Part shown: one piece after another, positions 8,889 through 17,133 of the stretch | Numbering within the stretch: the first letter of the stretch is position 1 | Layout: every line of letters begins with the position of its first letter | Source of the DNA: Arhodomonas sp051195215 | GTDB lineage: Bacteria > Pseudomonadota > Gammaproteobacteria > Nitrococcales > Nitrococcaceae | DNA length: 64,000 bases | Assembly: GCF_051195215.1 (NCBI RefSeq) | Contig: NZ_JBNAZM010000010.1 | Span: 58,610 to 122,609, forward strand | Direction: 5' to 3' | Notes under the pieces: generated by a model | The model's input: only the letters and a program-made list of their open reading frames with translations | Told to the model about the DNA's origin: nothing | The model's database searches: none | Position numbers and translations under genes: made by a program

Positions 8889-10244
8889 CTAAGTCGAAAT
8901 TCCCGGCAGGTTGTGCAGCGCCTGAGTGATCGCGTCCGCCGGATACTCGTAGTCTTCCAGCTCTCCGGCGAAGTAGCGGTCGTACGCCGCCATGTCGAAG
9001 TGACCATGCCCGGAGAGCGTGAACAGGATGGTGCGCTCGCGGCCTTCCTCCCTGGCGCGCAGGGCCTCGTCGATGGCGCCGCGCACCGCATGGTTCGATT
9101 CCGGCGCCGGAATGATGCCCTGGGTCCTGGCGAACAGCACCCCCGCCTCGAAGGTGGCCAGCTGCGGCACCGCCACCGCTTCCAGCACTCCTTGATCATA
9201 AAGCTGCGACACCAGGGCCGAGTCGCCGTGATAGCGTAGCCCGCCGGCGTGGATACCCGGTGGCATGAAGTCGTGGCCGAGGGTATACATCTTCATGATC
9301 GGCGTGAGGCCGGCGCTGTCGCCGTAATCATAGGCATAGTGGCCGCGCGTGAGGGTGGGGCAGGAGTCCGGCTCCACTGCCACCAGGCGGATATCCCGAC
9401 CCGCTGCCTTGTCCGCGAGGAACGGGAACATGATACCGCCGACGTTGGAGCCGCCGCCGCAGGGTGCCAGCACCACATCCGGGTACGCGCCGGCGATCTC
9501 CATCTGGCGCTTCGCTTCCTGGCCAATGACGGTCTGGTGGAGCAGCACGTGGTTGAGTACCGATCCCAGGGCGTAATTCGTGTCCGCGCGCCCGGCGGCT
9601 TCTTCCACCGCTTCCGAGATCGCAAGGCCGAGCGAGCCGGGATTGTCCGCATCGGCGGCCAGCGCGTTGCGTCCGGTGTCGGTGTGCGTCGAGGGGCTCG
9701 GGATCACCTCGCCGCCCCAGGTCTGCATCATCGAGCGGCGGTGCGGTTTCTGCTCGTAGCTCACCCGCACCATGTAAATGCGCACGTCCAGGTCGAACAG
9801 GCTGCCGGCGAGTGCCAGCGAGCTGCCCCACTGGCCGGCTCCGGTTTCCGTGGTCAACCGGGTGATACCCGCTTCGCGGTTGTAATACGCCTGGGCGACC
9901 GCGGAGTTGGGCTTGTGCGAGCCGGCCGGCGACACGCCTTCGTACTTGAAGAAAATCTTCGCCGGCGTCTGCAGCGCCGCCTCCAGCCCGTGGGCGCGCA
10001 TGAGCGGCGCCGGCCGCCACAGTCGCAGCGCCTCACGTACCGGCTCCGGAATCGGTATCCAGCGCTGAGTGCTCGTTTCCTGTTCGATGATGGCCGGGGG
10101 GAAGATCGCCGCCATGGCCTCAGGCGGCACTGGTGTTCCGTCGGGGCCGACGTACGGCGCCGGCGGCGTCGGCAGGTCAGCGATGACGTTGTACCAGTGT
10201 GTCGGAAGCTCCGATTCCGGCAGCAGGATCTTGGTCTCTTGCAC
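8889..10244 (-). CDS. TrpB-like (TrpB2-type) PLP-dependent enzyme
   Basis: 451-residue tryptophan synthase beta-like protein of the TrpB2/TrpB-related branch, longer than classic TrpB at about 400. PLP lysine K111 lies in GSHKPNSAVAQAYY; the phosphate-binding loop is APCGGGSNVGG; the family region TETGAGQWGSSLALA is clear. GTG start at 10244, supported by GGGGGAG 5 nt upstream; the open frame upstream belongs to another reading of neighbouring DNA. No trpA is nearby. TrpB2 enzymes can make tryptophan from serine and indole and may act as indole salvage enzymes. The actual substrate is not settled by sequence. It probably shares a transcript with the two small genes upstream. Confidence 0.9.
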   Translation of the reverse strand: MQETKILLPESELPTHWYNVIADLPTPPAPYVGPDGTPVPPEAMAAIFPPAIIEQETSTQRWIPIPEPVREALRLWRPAPLMRAHGLEAALQTPAKIFFKYEGVSPAGSHKPNSAVAQAYYNREAGITRLTTETGAGQWGSSLALAGSLFDLDVRIYMVRVSYEQKPHRRSMMQTWGGEVIPSPSTHTDTGRNALAADADNPGSLGLAISEAVEEAAGRADTNYALGSVLNHVLLHQTVIGQEAKRQMEIAGAYPDVVLAPCGGGSNVGGIMFPFLADKAAGRDIRLVAVEPDSCPTLTRGHYAYDYGDSAGLTPIMKMYTLGHDFMPPGIHAGGLRYHGDSALVSQLYDQGVLEAVAVPQLATFEAGVLFARTQGIIPAPESNHAVRGAIDEALRAREEGRERTILFTLSGHGHFDMAAYDRYFAGELEDYEYPADAITQALHNLPGIST

Positions 10245-10317
10245 GGTTTCTCCCCCGGTTGGCCGTTTTCCGGAGGATATCAGAGCTCGGTCCGCCGCGG
10301 TGCGGCGGCGCCCGGCT

Positions 10318-10659
10318 TCAACCCAGACGCTGGTGTGGATCGATGTGCTGCGTGGCGTCGCGGGCGTCGTGCAGGGCCCGCAGGTGCCAGATGGCGGGGG
10401 CGTCATGCACACGGCGGTAGCCGTCACGGCGCAGGGCCGCTTCGATGGAATCGGCGACGAACTGCGCCCGGACTTCCCGGTCGACCGGCTCCTGCGGCGA
10501 GGCACGTTCGGGGTGGCGGCCGTCAGTGCCCGCGTAAGTCTGTACCTGCCACGGACCGTATGGTGACAAGCAGTTCAGGTAGAGCTCGCAGCGCTGCGTC
10601 GCCGCCGGGCCTTCGCGTAGCAGCACCGCGTGAAGCCGCAGTGCCGAGGGCGCGGACAC
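10318..10659 (-). CDS. Hypothetical protein upstream of TrpB-like gene
   Basis: 113 residues from a GTG start at 10659, four nt after the stop of the preceding 55-residue gene, which suggests translational coupling. The sequence reads as a folded cytosolic protein (LYLNCLSPYGPWQVQTYAGT; then REVRAQFVADSIEAALRRDGY; APAIWHLRALHDARDATQ) with no signal peptide or membrane segment. I do not recognise the family. It lies 73 nt upstream of the TrpB-like gene on the same strand. A functional link is possible but unproven. Confidence 0.6.
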   Translation of the reverse strand: MSAPSALRLHAVLLREGPAATQRCELYLNCLSPYGPWQVQTYAGTDGRHPERASPQEPVDREVRAQFVADSIEAALRRDGYRRVHDAPAIWHLRALHDARDATQHIDPHQRLG

Positions 10660-10663
10660 CGCC

Positions 10664-10831
10664 TCAGTCCTTACCGTAGTCGTTGTTGAGCACGGTGAAC
10701 CACTCGCCGTGCTTGCGGTCGGCTTCCTCGCGCCAGCGCTCGACTTCTTCGCGGCTGTACTCCTCGCGCAGCTCGCTGTCGGTCACAGGGCGCGGGTCGT
10801 AATCCGCGTGGTGTTCCTCGCGTCGTGCCAT
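10664..10831 (-). CDS. Small hypothetical protein (55 aa), acidic and Arg/Glu-rich
   Basis: ATG at 10831, stop at 10664-10666. The product is 55 residues, rich in charged amino acids (SELREEYSREEVERWREEAD), with a likely central amphipathic helix, and ends VLNNDYGKD. The next gene starts 4 nt after its stop, so it looks like the first gene of a three-gene unit with the 113-residue protein and the TrpB-like enzyme. No family recognised. The coding call rests on the coupled arrangement and sensible composition. Confidence 0.5.
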   Translation of the reverse strand: MARREEHHADYDPRPVTDSELREEYSREEVERWREEADRKHGEWFTVLNNDYGKD

Positions 10832-10894
10832 GGTCTGCCTCTGAATGCGTGAGCCTGATGTCAGCGACCGGCTAGGTTACAATTCCGATCCGTG

Positions 10895-10906
10895 AATTGC
10901 GCAATT
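10895..10906. promoter_or_regulatory. Perfect 12-bp palindrome upstream of tusA-like gene
   Basis: AATTGCGCAATT is perfectly self-complementary, lies in an AT-rich patch and ends 20 nt before the tusA-like start. It could be an operator in the gap between the two divergent transcription units. No protein is implicated. Confidence 0.3.
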
Positions 10907-10926
10907 ATAACGTGGTCCGGCTACCC

Positions 10927-11163
10927 ATGACTGCCGAATTCGATGCCGATCTGGATGTACGCGGGTTGAATTGCCCGTTGCCCGTGCTGAAGACGAAGAA
11001 GGAGCTGGTACCGCTGGCGCCGGGCACCGTCCTGCGTGTGCGTGCGACGGATCCGCATTCGGTGATCGACTTCACTGCCTTCTGTGACAAGACCGGCCAC
11101 GATCTCGTGGCGCATCGTGAGGATGAGGGTGTGTATACGTTTTACGTGCGCAAGGCGGGGTAG
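10927..11163 (+). CDS. TusA/SirA-family sulfurtransferase-like protein
   Basis: 78 residues. It carries the family signature LDVRGLNCPLPVLKTKKEL with the single conserved cysteine in NCPLP, the residue that carries persulfide sulfur in TusA proteins. The C-terminal half, VIDFTAFCDKTGHDLVAHRE, matches the SirA-like fold. The start at 10927 (MTAEFDADLDVRG) is preferred over an upstream TTG. Family members relay sulfur for tRNA thiolation or molybdopterin and sulfur metabolism. Which role applies cannot be told, because no partner tus or dsr genes are adjacent. Confidence 0.88.
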   Translation: MTAEFDADLDVRGLNCPLPVLKTKKELVPLAPGTVLRVRATDPHSVIDFTAFCDKTGHDLVAHREDEGVYTFYVRKAG

Positions 11164-11182
11164 GGCGGGCCCGTGCGGTGGT

Positions 11183-11416
11183 TCAGGCGCGCGTGTCGAT
11201 GAGGCTTCCGAGCGTTTCGTCGGCGGCGCGCACGACGTGTGTCGCGGCCGCAGCCTGGGTTTCGGCAGTCGCGGTTTCCACGAGCGCCGTCTCCATCGTC
11301 TCGCTCTCGGCGAGGTTGCCGCTCTGCCGCGCAATGACCTCGGCACTGCGTGTGGCACTGTGCTGTGCCGACTGCAGCCCGCGCAATCCCGCATTGAAGG
11401 CGCTGTTGAGATCCAT
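11183..11416 (-). CDS. Small flagellar-rod-like helical protein
   Basis: 77 residues starting at 11416 with GGAG 6 nt upstream. The N-terminus MDLNSAFNAGLRGLQSAQ and C-terminus ATHVVRAADETLGSLIDTRA look like the N- and C-terminal coiled segments of flagellar rod/hook proteins (FlgC/FlgF type) joined without the middle domain. Such mini-proteins occur in other gammaproteobacteria, usually as hypothetical proteins. No flagellar gene is nearby. The larger open frame to 11623 is rejected because the extra residues are not family-like. Function unknown; export by a flagellar system is only a guess. Confidence 0.65.
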   Translation of the reverse strand: MDLNSAFNAGLRGLQSAQHSATRSAEVIARQSGNLAESETMETALVETATAETQAAAATHVVRAADETLGSLIDTRA

Positions 11417-11610
11417 TTCACGCTCCGCCGTCATATCGACCGGTACGTGAATTATAGCGCGAACACGGATGGACGGCCGTACATGCGCTGCTTTTCCGAT
11501 GGGTGGCGGCCGGATGCGCCACTGCATCGACACGTGACGGCCGCGAATCGCTCCGCGTCGGGGCCATGGCGATGGTAGAATCCGCGGCTTTGTTCGCGAG
11601 GGGATGAGCC

Positions 11611-12099
<489 letters not shown>

Positions 12100-12200
12100 A
12101 CCGTGGCGCGGCTCGTCGCCGCGCCGGGCTCGGTCGGGCCGACACAGAGCCGGGGGCGGCGTTTATCCGGGCCGCCGATGACGATGCGAGAGCCATTGAA

Positions 12201-13343
12201 ATGACACGACAGACCGTTCCCATCCTGCCGGGGGCCACTCTCGGTGTGCTCGGCAGCGGCCAGCTGGGGCGCATGTTTGCGATCGCGGCCCGGCGGATGG
12301 GCTACCGCGTGCATACCCTATCCCCCGATACGGGCACCCCTACCGGGCAGGTGGCCGATCGTGAATGGGTCGCGGATTATGACGATCTGGATGCCATCGC
12401 CGGTTTCGCTCGTGAGGTGGACGCGGTCACGTTCGAGTTCGAGAACGTGCCCGTCGCCGCCGCCGAGTCCGCCGCCCGGTTGCGGCCGGTGCGCCCTCGC
12501 GGCGAGGTGTTGCACACCACGCAGAACCGCCTGCGCGAGAAAACGGCGCTGGCGCACCACGGCTTTCCCACCGCCGCGTTCGAGCATGTGCGCGATCGCG
12601 GTGCATTGGATGGCGCTCTGGCGCGCATCGGTACGCCGGCAGTGCTCAAGACCGCCGGGTTCGGGTACGACGGCAAGGGTCAGACGGTAATCCGCGAACC
12701 GTCCGAAGCCGACGAGGCGTGGCAGTCGATCGGCGCCACCGAGGCCGTCCTCGAGGCCTTCATCGATTTCGAGCGGGAGGTGAGCGTGGTCGCCGCCCGC
12801 GGTGCCGACGGCGCATTCGCGCACTACGGGGTGACCGAGAACCGTCATCGCGACCACGTCCTCGATGTTTCCATCCCTGGTGTGCAGCTCCCCGGTAACG
12901 GCAGTGAAGAGGCGGTTACCATTGCCCGGGGCATTGTCGAGGCACTGGACGTGGTGGGCGTGCTCTGCGTGGAGTTCTTCGTCACCCGCGACGGCGGCTT
13001 GCTCGTCAACGAGCTGGCGCCGCGTCCGCACAACTCGGGCCATTTCAGTTTCGATGCCAGCGTCGTGTCGCAGTTCGAGCAACAGGTGCGCGCTGTCTGC
13101 GCATTGCCCCTGGGCAGCACCGGGCTGTTGCGCCCGGCGGCGATGGTGAATCTACTCGGTGACCTGTGGCAGGACGGAGAGCCTGATTGGTCAGCGGCGC
13201 TGGACGATCCGCTGGTCAAGCTCCACCTCTACGGCAAGGCGGAGGCGCGCGCGGGCCGGAAAATGGGGCATATCACGGCATTCGGCGACGATGGTGAGGA
13301 TGCCGCGCGCCGCGCACTCGCCGCGCGTGAGCGGCTGCGGTAA
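12201..13343 (+). CDS. purK: 5-(carboxyamino)imidazole ribonucleotide synthase
   Basis: 380 residues, ATP-grasp enzyme that carboxylates AIR to N5-CAIR, the PurE substrate. N-terminal nucleotide fold: LGVLGSGQLGRMFAIAARRM. ATP-grasp elements: TPAVLKTAGFGYDGKGQ and VEFFVTRDGGLLVNELAPRPHNSGH. The ATG at 12201 is the first methionine before this homology; the longer open frame upstream overlaps purE and is not coding. The C-terminus is complete, with YGKAEARAGRKMGHITA conserved. Confidence 0.96.
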   Translation: MTRQTVPILPGATLGVLGSGQLGRMFAIAARRMGYRVHTLSPDTGTPTGQVADREWVADYDDLDAIAGFAREVDAVTFEFENVPVAAAESAARLRPVRPRGEVLHTTQNRLREKTALAHHGFPTAAFEHVRDRGALDGALARIGTPAVLKTAGFGYDGKGQTVIREPSEADEAWQSIGATEAVLEAFIDFEREVSVVAARGADGAFAHYGVTENRHRDHVLDVSIPGVQLPGNGSEEAVTIARGIVEALDVVGVLCVEFFVTRDGGLLVNELAPRPHNSGHFSFDASVVSQFEQQVRAVCALPLGSTGLLRPAAMVNLLGDLWQDGEPDWSAALDDPLVKLHLYGKAEARAGRKMGHITAFGDDGEDAARRALAARERLR

Positions 13344-13369
13344 CGTCACGCTGCGCGCGTCGTCGCCGA

Positions 13370-13503
13370 ACACGAAGCGCACAAAGGGTTTCACAACGGG
13401 CACGAAGAACGCGATGGCTGCGGGCCCGCCTGATGTATTGACTGGCGAGGGCGCCTTTCTCGGTGCCTTGTGTCCCCGGGGGTCTTCATTACGCGCTTCG
13501 TGT
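13370..13503. repeat. Inverted-repeat element between purK and rdgC
   Basis: ACACGAAGCGC (13370-13380) and GCGCTTCGTGT (13493-13503) are a perfect 11-bp inverted pair enclosing 112 nt. The inside contains further CACGAAG and CACAAAGG / CCTTGTG pieces in opposite orientations. It looks like a degenerate non-coding palindromic (MITE-like) insertion. Frames across it give low-complexity peptides such as FVPVVKPFVRFVF. It is different from the ACTTG elements. Confidence 0.5.
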
Positions 13504-13567
13504 TTCATCCATATGCCGGGCCTCGAACGTGGCCTGATCCGGTGTTGGCAGGAGTGGGCATCTCCGT

Positions 13568-14497
13568 ATGTGGTTCAAGAATCTGAGCATTTATCGCCTC
13601 AACCAGCGCTTCGAGCATTCCGCCGAAGAGCTCGCCGAACGCCTCGCCGAGTTCGCTTTCCAGCCGGTGGGCCGGACCGAGCAGGTCACCCGCGGCTGGG
13701 TGGCGCCGTTGCCCGGCGGTGAGACTCTGGTGCACGCCGCAGGCGGGCAATACCTCGTCTGCCTGCAGGAGGAGTCGCGTCTGCTGCCGGCGGCGGTTAT
13801 TCGGGAGACACTGGACGAACGTGTCGCCGAGCGCGAGGAAGCGGAGTACCGCAAGCTCGGGCGCAAGGAGAAGAACCGCCTCAAGGAGGAGATCACGCTG
13901 GAACTTCTCCCGCGGGCGTTCACGCGCTCGAAGCGGCTGTATGCCTGGATCGATACCCGCAACGGTTATCTCGTGGTGGACACGAGCACCTGGCGGCAGG
14001 CCGAGGAGCTGACTGAGCTGCTCCGTGCGTGCCTGGGCACGCTGCCGATCCAGCCGATGGCCACGGATTCCAACCCGCAGCCGATCATGACGGACTGGCT
14101 GGTGAAGCAAAGCGAGCCGGCGGACGTCGAGCTCGGTGACGAGGCGGTATTCGAGGATCCGCAGAACGAGGGTGCGGAAGTGCGCTGCAAGCGCCTGGAT
14201 CTGCATTCCGGCGAGATATCGGCGCACATCAAGGCGGGCAAGCTGGTACGCCGCCTCGCGCTTACCTGGGACGAGCGCATGAGCTTCGTGCTCGACGCCG
14301 ACCTTTCCGTCAAGCGCTTGAAGTTCCTCGATGTCGTCCAGGAGGGCAACGAGGACTACACGCCCGAAAGCGCCGCGGAGCGCTTCGATGCGGACTTTTC
14401 CATCATGACCCTGGAGCTGGGGCGTTTTCTGCCGCGTCTCGCCGATCTCTTCGGCGGTGAGGCGCAGCGCGACAACGCCACGGCCGCCACCGGGTAG
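13568..14497 (+). CDS. rdgC: Recombination-associated protein RdgC
   Basis: 309 residues, full length for RdgC. It starts with the family signature MWFKNLSIYRLNQ; further conserved stretches are FQPVGRTEQVTRGWVAPL, REEAEYRKLGRKEKNRLKEE, LPRAFTRSKRLYAWID and YLVVDTSTWRQAEELTELLR. RdgC forms a ring around duplex DNA and modulates RecA-dependent recombination. Single-gene unit, convergent with the araC-type gene downstream and separated from it by a stem-loop. Confidence 0.96.
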   Translation: MWFKNLSIYRLNQRFEHSAEELAERLAEFAFQPVGRTEQVTRGWVAPLPGGETLVHAAGGQYLVCLQEESRLLPAAVIRETLDERVAEREEAEYRKLGRKEKNRLKEEITLELLPRAFTRSKRLYAWIDTRNGYLVVDTSTWRQAEELTELLRACLGTLPIQPMATDSNPQPIMTDWLVKQSEPADVELGDEAVFEDPQNEGAEVRCKRLDLHSGEISAHIKAGKLVRRLALTWDERMSFVLDADLSVKRLKFLDVVQEGNEDYTPESAAERFDADFSIMTLELGRFLPRLADLFGGEAQRDNATAATG

Positions 14498-14518
14498 GTG
14501 GGTGCGTGACAAGTTTCA

Positions 14519-14549
14519 GGTGCCAACTCGGGGATAGCGAGTTGGCGCC
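14519..14549. terminator. Stem-loop between convergent rdgC and araC-type genes
   Basis: GCCAACTCG (14522-14530) and CGAGTTGGC (14538-14546) pair perfectly around a 7-nt loop, and the stem extends to 12 pairs with one G-U. It is well placed as a bidirectional terminator. The preceding sequence ACAAGTTTCAGGTGCCAACT shares words with the ACTTG repeat family, so it may be a reduced copy of that element. Confidence 0.5.
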
Positions 14550-14574
14550 CGCGGTGCCGTTTCCGCCCGCCTTG

Positions 14575-15588
14575 CTACCCGGGGCCGTGAGTCCGGCGGT
14601 AGGCGCTCGGTGAAAGCTTGAACCAGCCCTGGAAAGCGCGGCTGAAGCTTCCCGGCGAGGCATAGCCGAGTTCGTAGGCGATTTCGCTGATGGAATGCTC
14701 GCCACTGGTCAGCCGTCGCCGGGCGATGTCCCGGCGGGCCTGGTCGACCAGCGCCTGATAGGTGGTGCCGTGGCGGCGCAGGCGGCGGGTGAGCGTCCAG
14801 CGACTCATGTGCAATTCCGCGCTCACGGCATTGATGTCGAGCTCACCGCGCTCCAGGGCCGCACGGATACGGGCGACCACGTCCATGACGAACGGGTCAC
14901 CGAGCCCTTGCCGCAGCATGCCTTCGACTTGCGAGAGCAGGCGTTCGCGTCGGGCCGGTTGATAGTCGTCCCGGGTTGCATCGAGCAGCTCCCGGTCGAA
15001 GACGATCGCGTTATGGCCCGCATCGAAGCGCAGATGGCTGGCGAAGAATTGCTCGTGGGCTCTGGTGCGCCGTGGTGGGCGCACCGTGAAGCTCACCTGC
15101 CGTGCGCGGAATTCACCCCGGGTGTACTCGCGGAAGATGGCCATCATCGCTGAGAGATTCGCCTCCGCTTGCTGCGCGGTCAGCTTGGTGTTGTCCGCAT
15201 CCATGGTGTAGCGGAAGGCGGCGGTGGCCGGCCCTTCGACCAGGCTGTAAGTGTCGCGCTCGCCGAGAAAGCAGTGCAGGCGGCAGGCGGTCTCGATGAG
15301 CTCACGCAGGCTTCGCGAGGCGAGCAGCAGAGTGTGGAAAGCCCCCATCGCCTGTGGGCCGTGACTGCCGTTGATGGCGATCTGGCAGGCAGGGTCGCCG
15401 CTTTGAGCGAACGCCTCGTGGAACAGGGCTACCAGACGATCCTGGGGCAGGCGAGTGTCGGGCCGGTAGAGCTGATGGCGCTCGACGCCCGTGACGCGCG
15501 TGACCCGCTCGGGCTCGTGCCCGTTATTGACGAGGTGATCGAAGACCGGACGGGCGAGACAGGCGCCAACCGTCGGCTCTCGTTGCAT
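14575..15588 (-). CDS. AraC-family regulator with arabinose-binding-type N-terminal domain
   Basis: 337 residues from the ATG at 15588, preceded by GGAGGAG at good spacing. The N-terminal ~200 residues match the Arabinose_bd-type sensor domain seen in OruR/ArgR-like regulators (VTRVTGVERHQLYRPDTRLP). The C-terminal AraC HTH pair spans about residues 235-335: HMSRWTLTRRLRRHGTTYQA for the first helix-turn-helix and ISEIAYELGYASPGSFSRAF then LSPSAYRR for the second. It diverges from the sugar ABC operon and is the obvious candidate regulator, although the sensor-domain type is also used for amino-acid catabolism. Confidence 0.88.
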   Translation of the reverse strand: MQREPTVGACLARPVFDHLVNNGHEPERVTRVTGVERHQLYRPDTRLPQDRLVALFHEAFAQSGDPACQIAINGSHGPQAMGAFHTLLLASRSLRELIETACRLHCFLGERDTYSLVEGPATAAFRYTMDADNTKLTAQQAEANLSAMMAIFREYTRGEFRARQVSFTVRPPRRTRAHEQFFASHLRFDAGHNAIVFDRELLDATRDDYQPARRERLLSQVEGMLRQGLGDPFVMDVVARIRAALERGELDINAVSAELHMSRWTLTRRLRRHGTTYQALVDQARRDIARRRLTSGEHSISEIAYELGYASPGSFSRAFQGWFKLSPSAYRRTHGPG

Positions 15589-15660
15589 GAGCGCTCCTCC
15601 GCGGCAACCCAAGAGGCTCAAGGTGACCCGGGATGGAAACCCGGCGATGCCGTCGTGTCA

Positions 15661-15696
15661 AGCGTACGCTGCACCCAATTGTTACGTGACGGTAAC
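15661..15696. promoter_or_regulatory. Operator-like palindromes between araC-type gene and sugar ABC operon
   Basis: AGCGTACGCT (15661-15670) is a perfect 10-bp palindrome. GTTAC-GTGACG-GTAAC (15681-15696) is a 5-bp inverted repeat. Both lie in the 226-nt divergent gap, 118-154 nt before gtsA. They are candidates for regulator binding; assignment to the AraC-type protein is inference. Confidence 0.35.
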
Positions 15697-15814
15697 GCTA
15701 CAGCCACTACCCTCACAGTGAGTATCGGGCCGTATCGCCTCGCCCGTGGCGGACGGCACCGCGGATTGCGGTGGATGTCTTACGGGCAGGCAGCTCATCG
15801 AGGAGGAGTTGATG

Positions 15815-17077
15815 ATGACCAGGTCGCTGACCAGAAGTGCCAAAGCGCTCGCGGTCGCCGGGGCGCTCGTCGCCGGTGCCGCCCATGCCGGAACCGTGGA
15901 GGTGCTCCATTGGTGGACGTCCGGCGGCGAGGCCGCAGCGGTGAACGAGTTGAAGGACATGCTCGAGACCAAGGGTCACGAGTGGGAAGACTTCGCTGTC
16001 GCCGGCGGCGGTGGTGAGAGCGCGATGACCGCGCTTAAGTCCCGGGTGATTTCTGGTAACCCGCCGGGTGCTGCCCAGATCAAGGGGCCCGCTATTCAGC
16101 AGTGGGGTGATCTCGGCGTGCTCGCCGATCTGAGTGAAGTGGCGTCGACGCAGAGCTGGGACGAGCTGCTGCCGGAAGTGGTTGCCGATGTCATGAAAGT
16201 CGACGGCCAGTACGTGGCGGCACCGGTGAACGTCCATCGCATCAACTGGCTGTGGGCGAACCCGGAGGTCTTCGAGAAGGCGGGCGTCGAAATCCCCGGT
16301 ACCTGGGAGGAGTTCGTCTCTGCTGCGGAAAAGATCCGTGAGGCCGGTTTCACGCCGGTGGCGCAGGGCGGCCAGCCATGGCAGGAATCCACCGTGTTCG
16401 AAACGCTGGTCTACGGGGTGGGCGGCGCCGACCTCTACCGGCGGGCGTTCATCGAGCAGTCGCCCGAGGCGCTGTCCGGAGAGCAGATGCAGGAGGCGTT
16501 TCGTCGTCTGCGCGTGTTCAAGGGCTTCACCGACCCCAATGCCGCCGGCCGTGACTGGAACCTTGCCACCCGCATGGTGATCGAGGACGAAGCGGCCATG
16601 CAGGTCATGGGTGACTGGGCAAAGGGCGAATTCACGAGCGCCGAGCAGAAGCCTGGCGAGGACTACGTCTGCAGCGCGTTCCCCGGTACGGAAGATGCGT
16701 TCCTGTTCAATATCGACAGTTTCGTGATGTTCCAGGTCTCCGGCGATGACCGTGCCGCGCAGATGGCGTTGGCCGAAACCATCATGGAGCCCGAGTTCCA
16801 GCGCCTGTTCAATACCACCAAGGGGTCCATTCCGGTGCGCACGGACATGTCCATGGATGGCTTCGATGACTGCGCCGTGCAGGCCATGGATACGTTCAAG
16901 GCATCCGCCGACAGCGGTTCGCTGCTGCCGAGCATGGCCCACGGTATGGCGGTTTTCCCCGCTACCCAGGGCGCCATCTTCGATACCGTGACGCAGTTCT
17001 ACAACTCCGAGATGAGTCCCGCGGAGGCCGCGCAGAAGCTCGCCGAGGCGGTGGCCGCGGCTGAGCCGGGACTCTGA
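15815..17077 (+). CDS. gtsA: ABC transporter substrate-binding protein, glucose/mannose type
   Basis: 420 residues. Signal peptide of about 25 residues (basic TRSLTRSAK, then a hydrophobic stretch ending AAHAG), so periplasmic. The mature start VEVLHWWTSGGEAAAVNELK and the block NPPGAAQIKGPAIQQW match the glucose/mannose-binding (GtsA-type) branch of family-1 solute-binding proteins. AGGAGG at 15801-15806 fits ATG 15815 best; ATG 15812 adds one methionine. First gene of an operon with two permeases and an ATPase. Sugar specificity is inferred from branch resemblance only. Confidence 0.88.
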   Translation: MTRSLTRSAKALAVAGALVAGAAHAGTVEVLHWWTSGGEAAAVNELKDMLETKGHEWEDFAVAGGGGESAMTALKSRVISGNPPGAAQIKGPAIQQWGDLGVLADLSEVASTQSWDELLPEVVADVMKVDGQYVAAPVNVHRINWLWANPEVFEKAGVEIPGTWEEFVSAAEKIREAGFTPVAQGGQPWQESTVFETLVYGVGGADLYRRAFIEQSPEALSGEQMQEAFRRLRVFKGFTDPNAAGRDWNLATRMVIEDEAAMQVMGDWAKGEFTSAEQKPGEDYVCSAFPGTEDAFLFNIDSFVMFQVSGDDRAAQMALAETIMEPEFQRLFNTTKGSIPVRTDMSMDGFDDCAVQAMDTFKASADSGSLLPSMAHGMAVFPATQGAIFDTVTQFYNSEMSPAEAAQKLAEAVAAAEPGL

Positions 17078-17133
17078 GAGCTCGTCATCAGGGGGGTCGG
17101 CTCGGCCGGCCCCCACGCTAGGAGAGATCACGC

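Noticed and set aside
9249..10679. 476-residue plus-strand frame opposite the TrpB-like gene
   Set aside because: Antisense to a clear PLP enzyme and to the two small genes; no family character.
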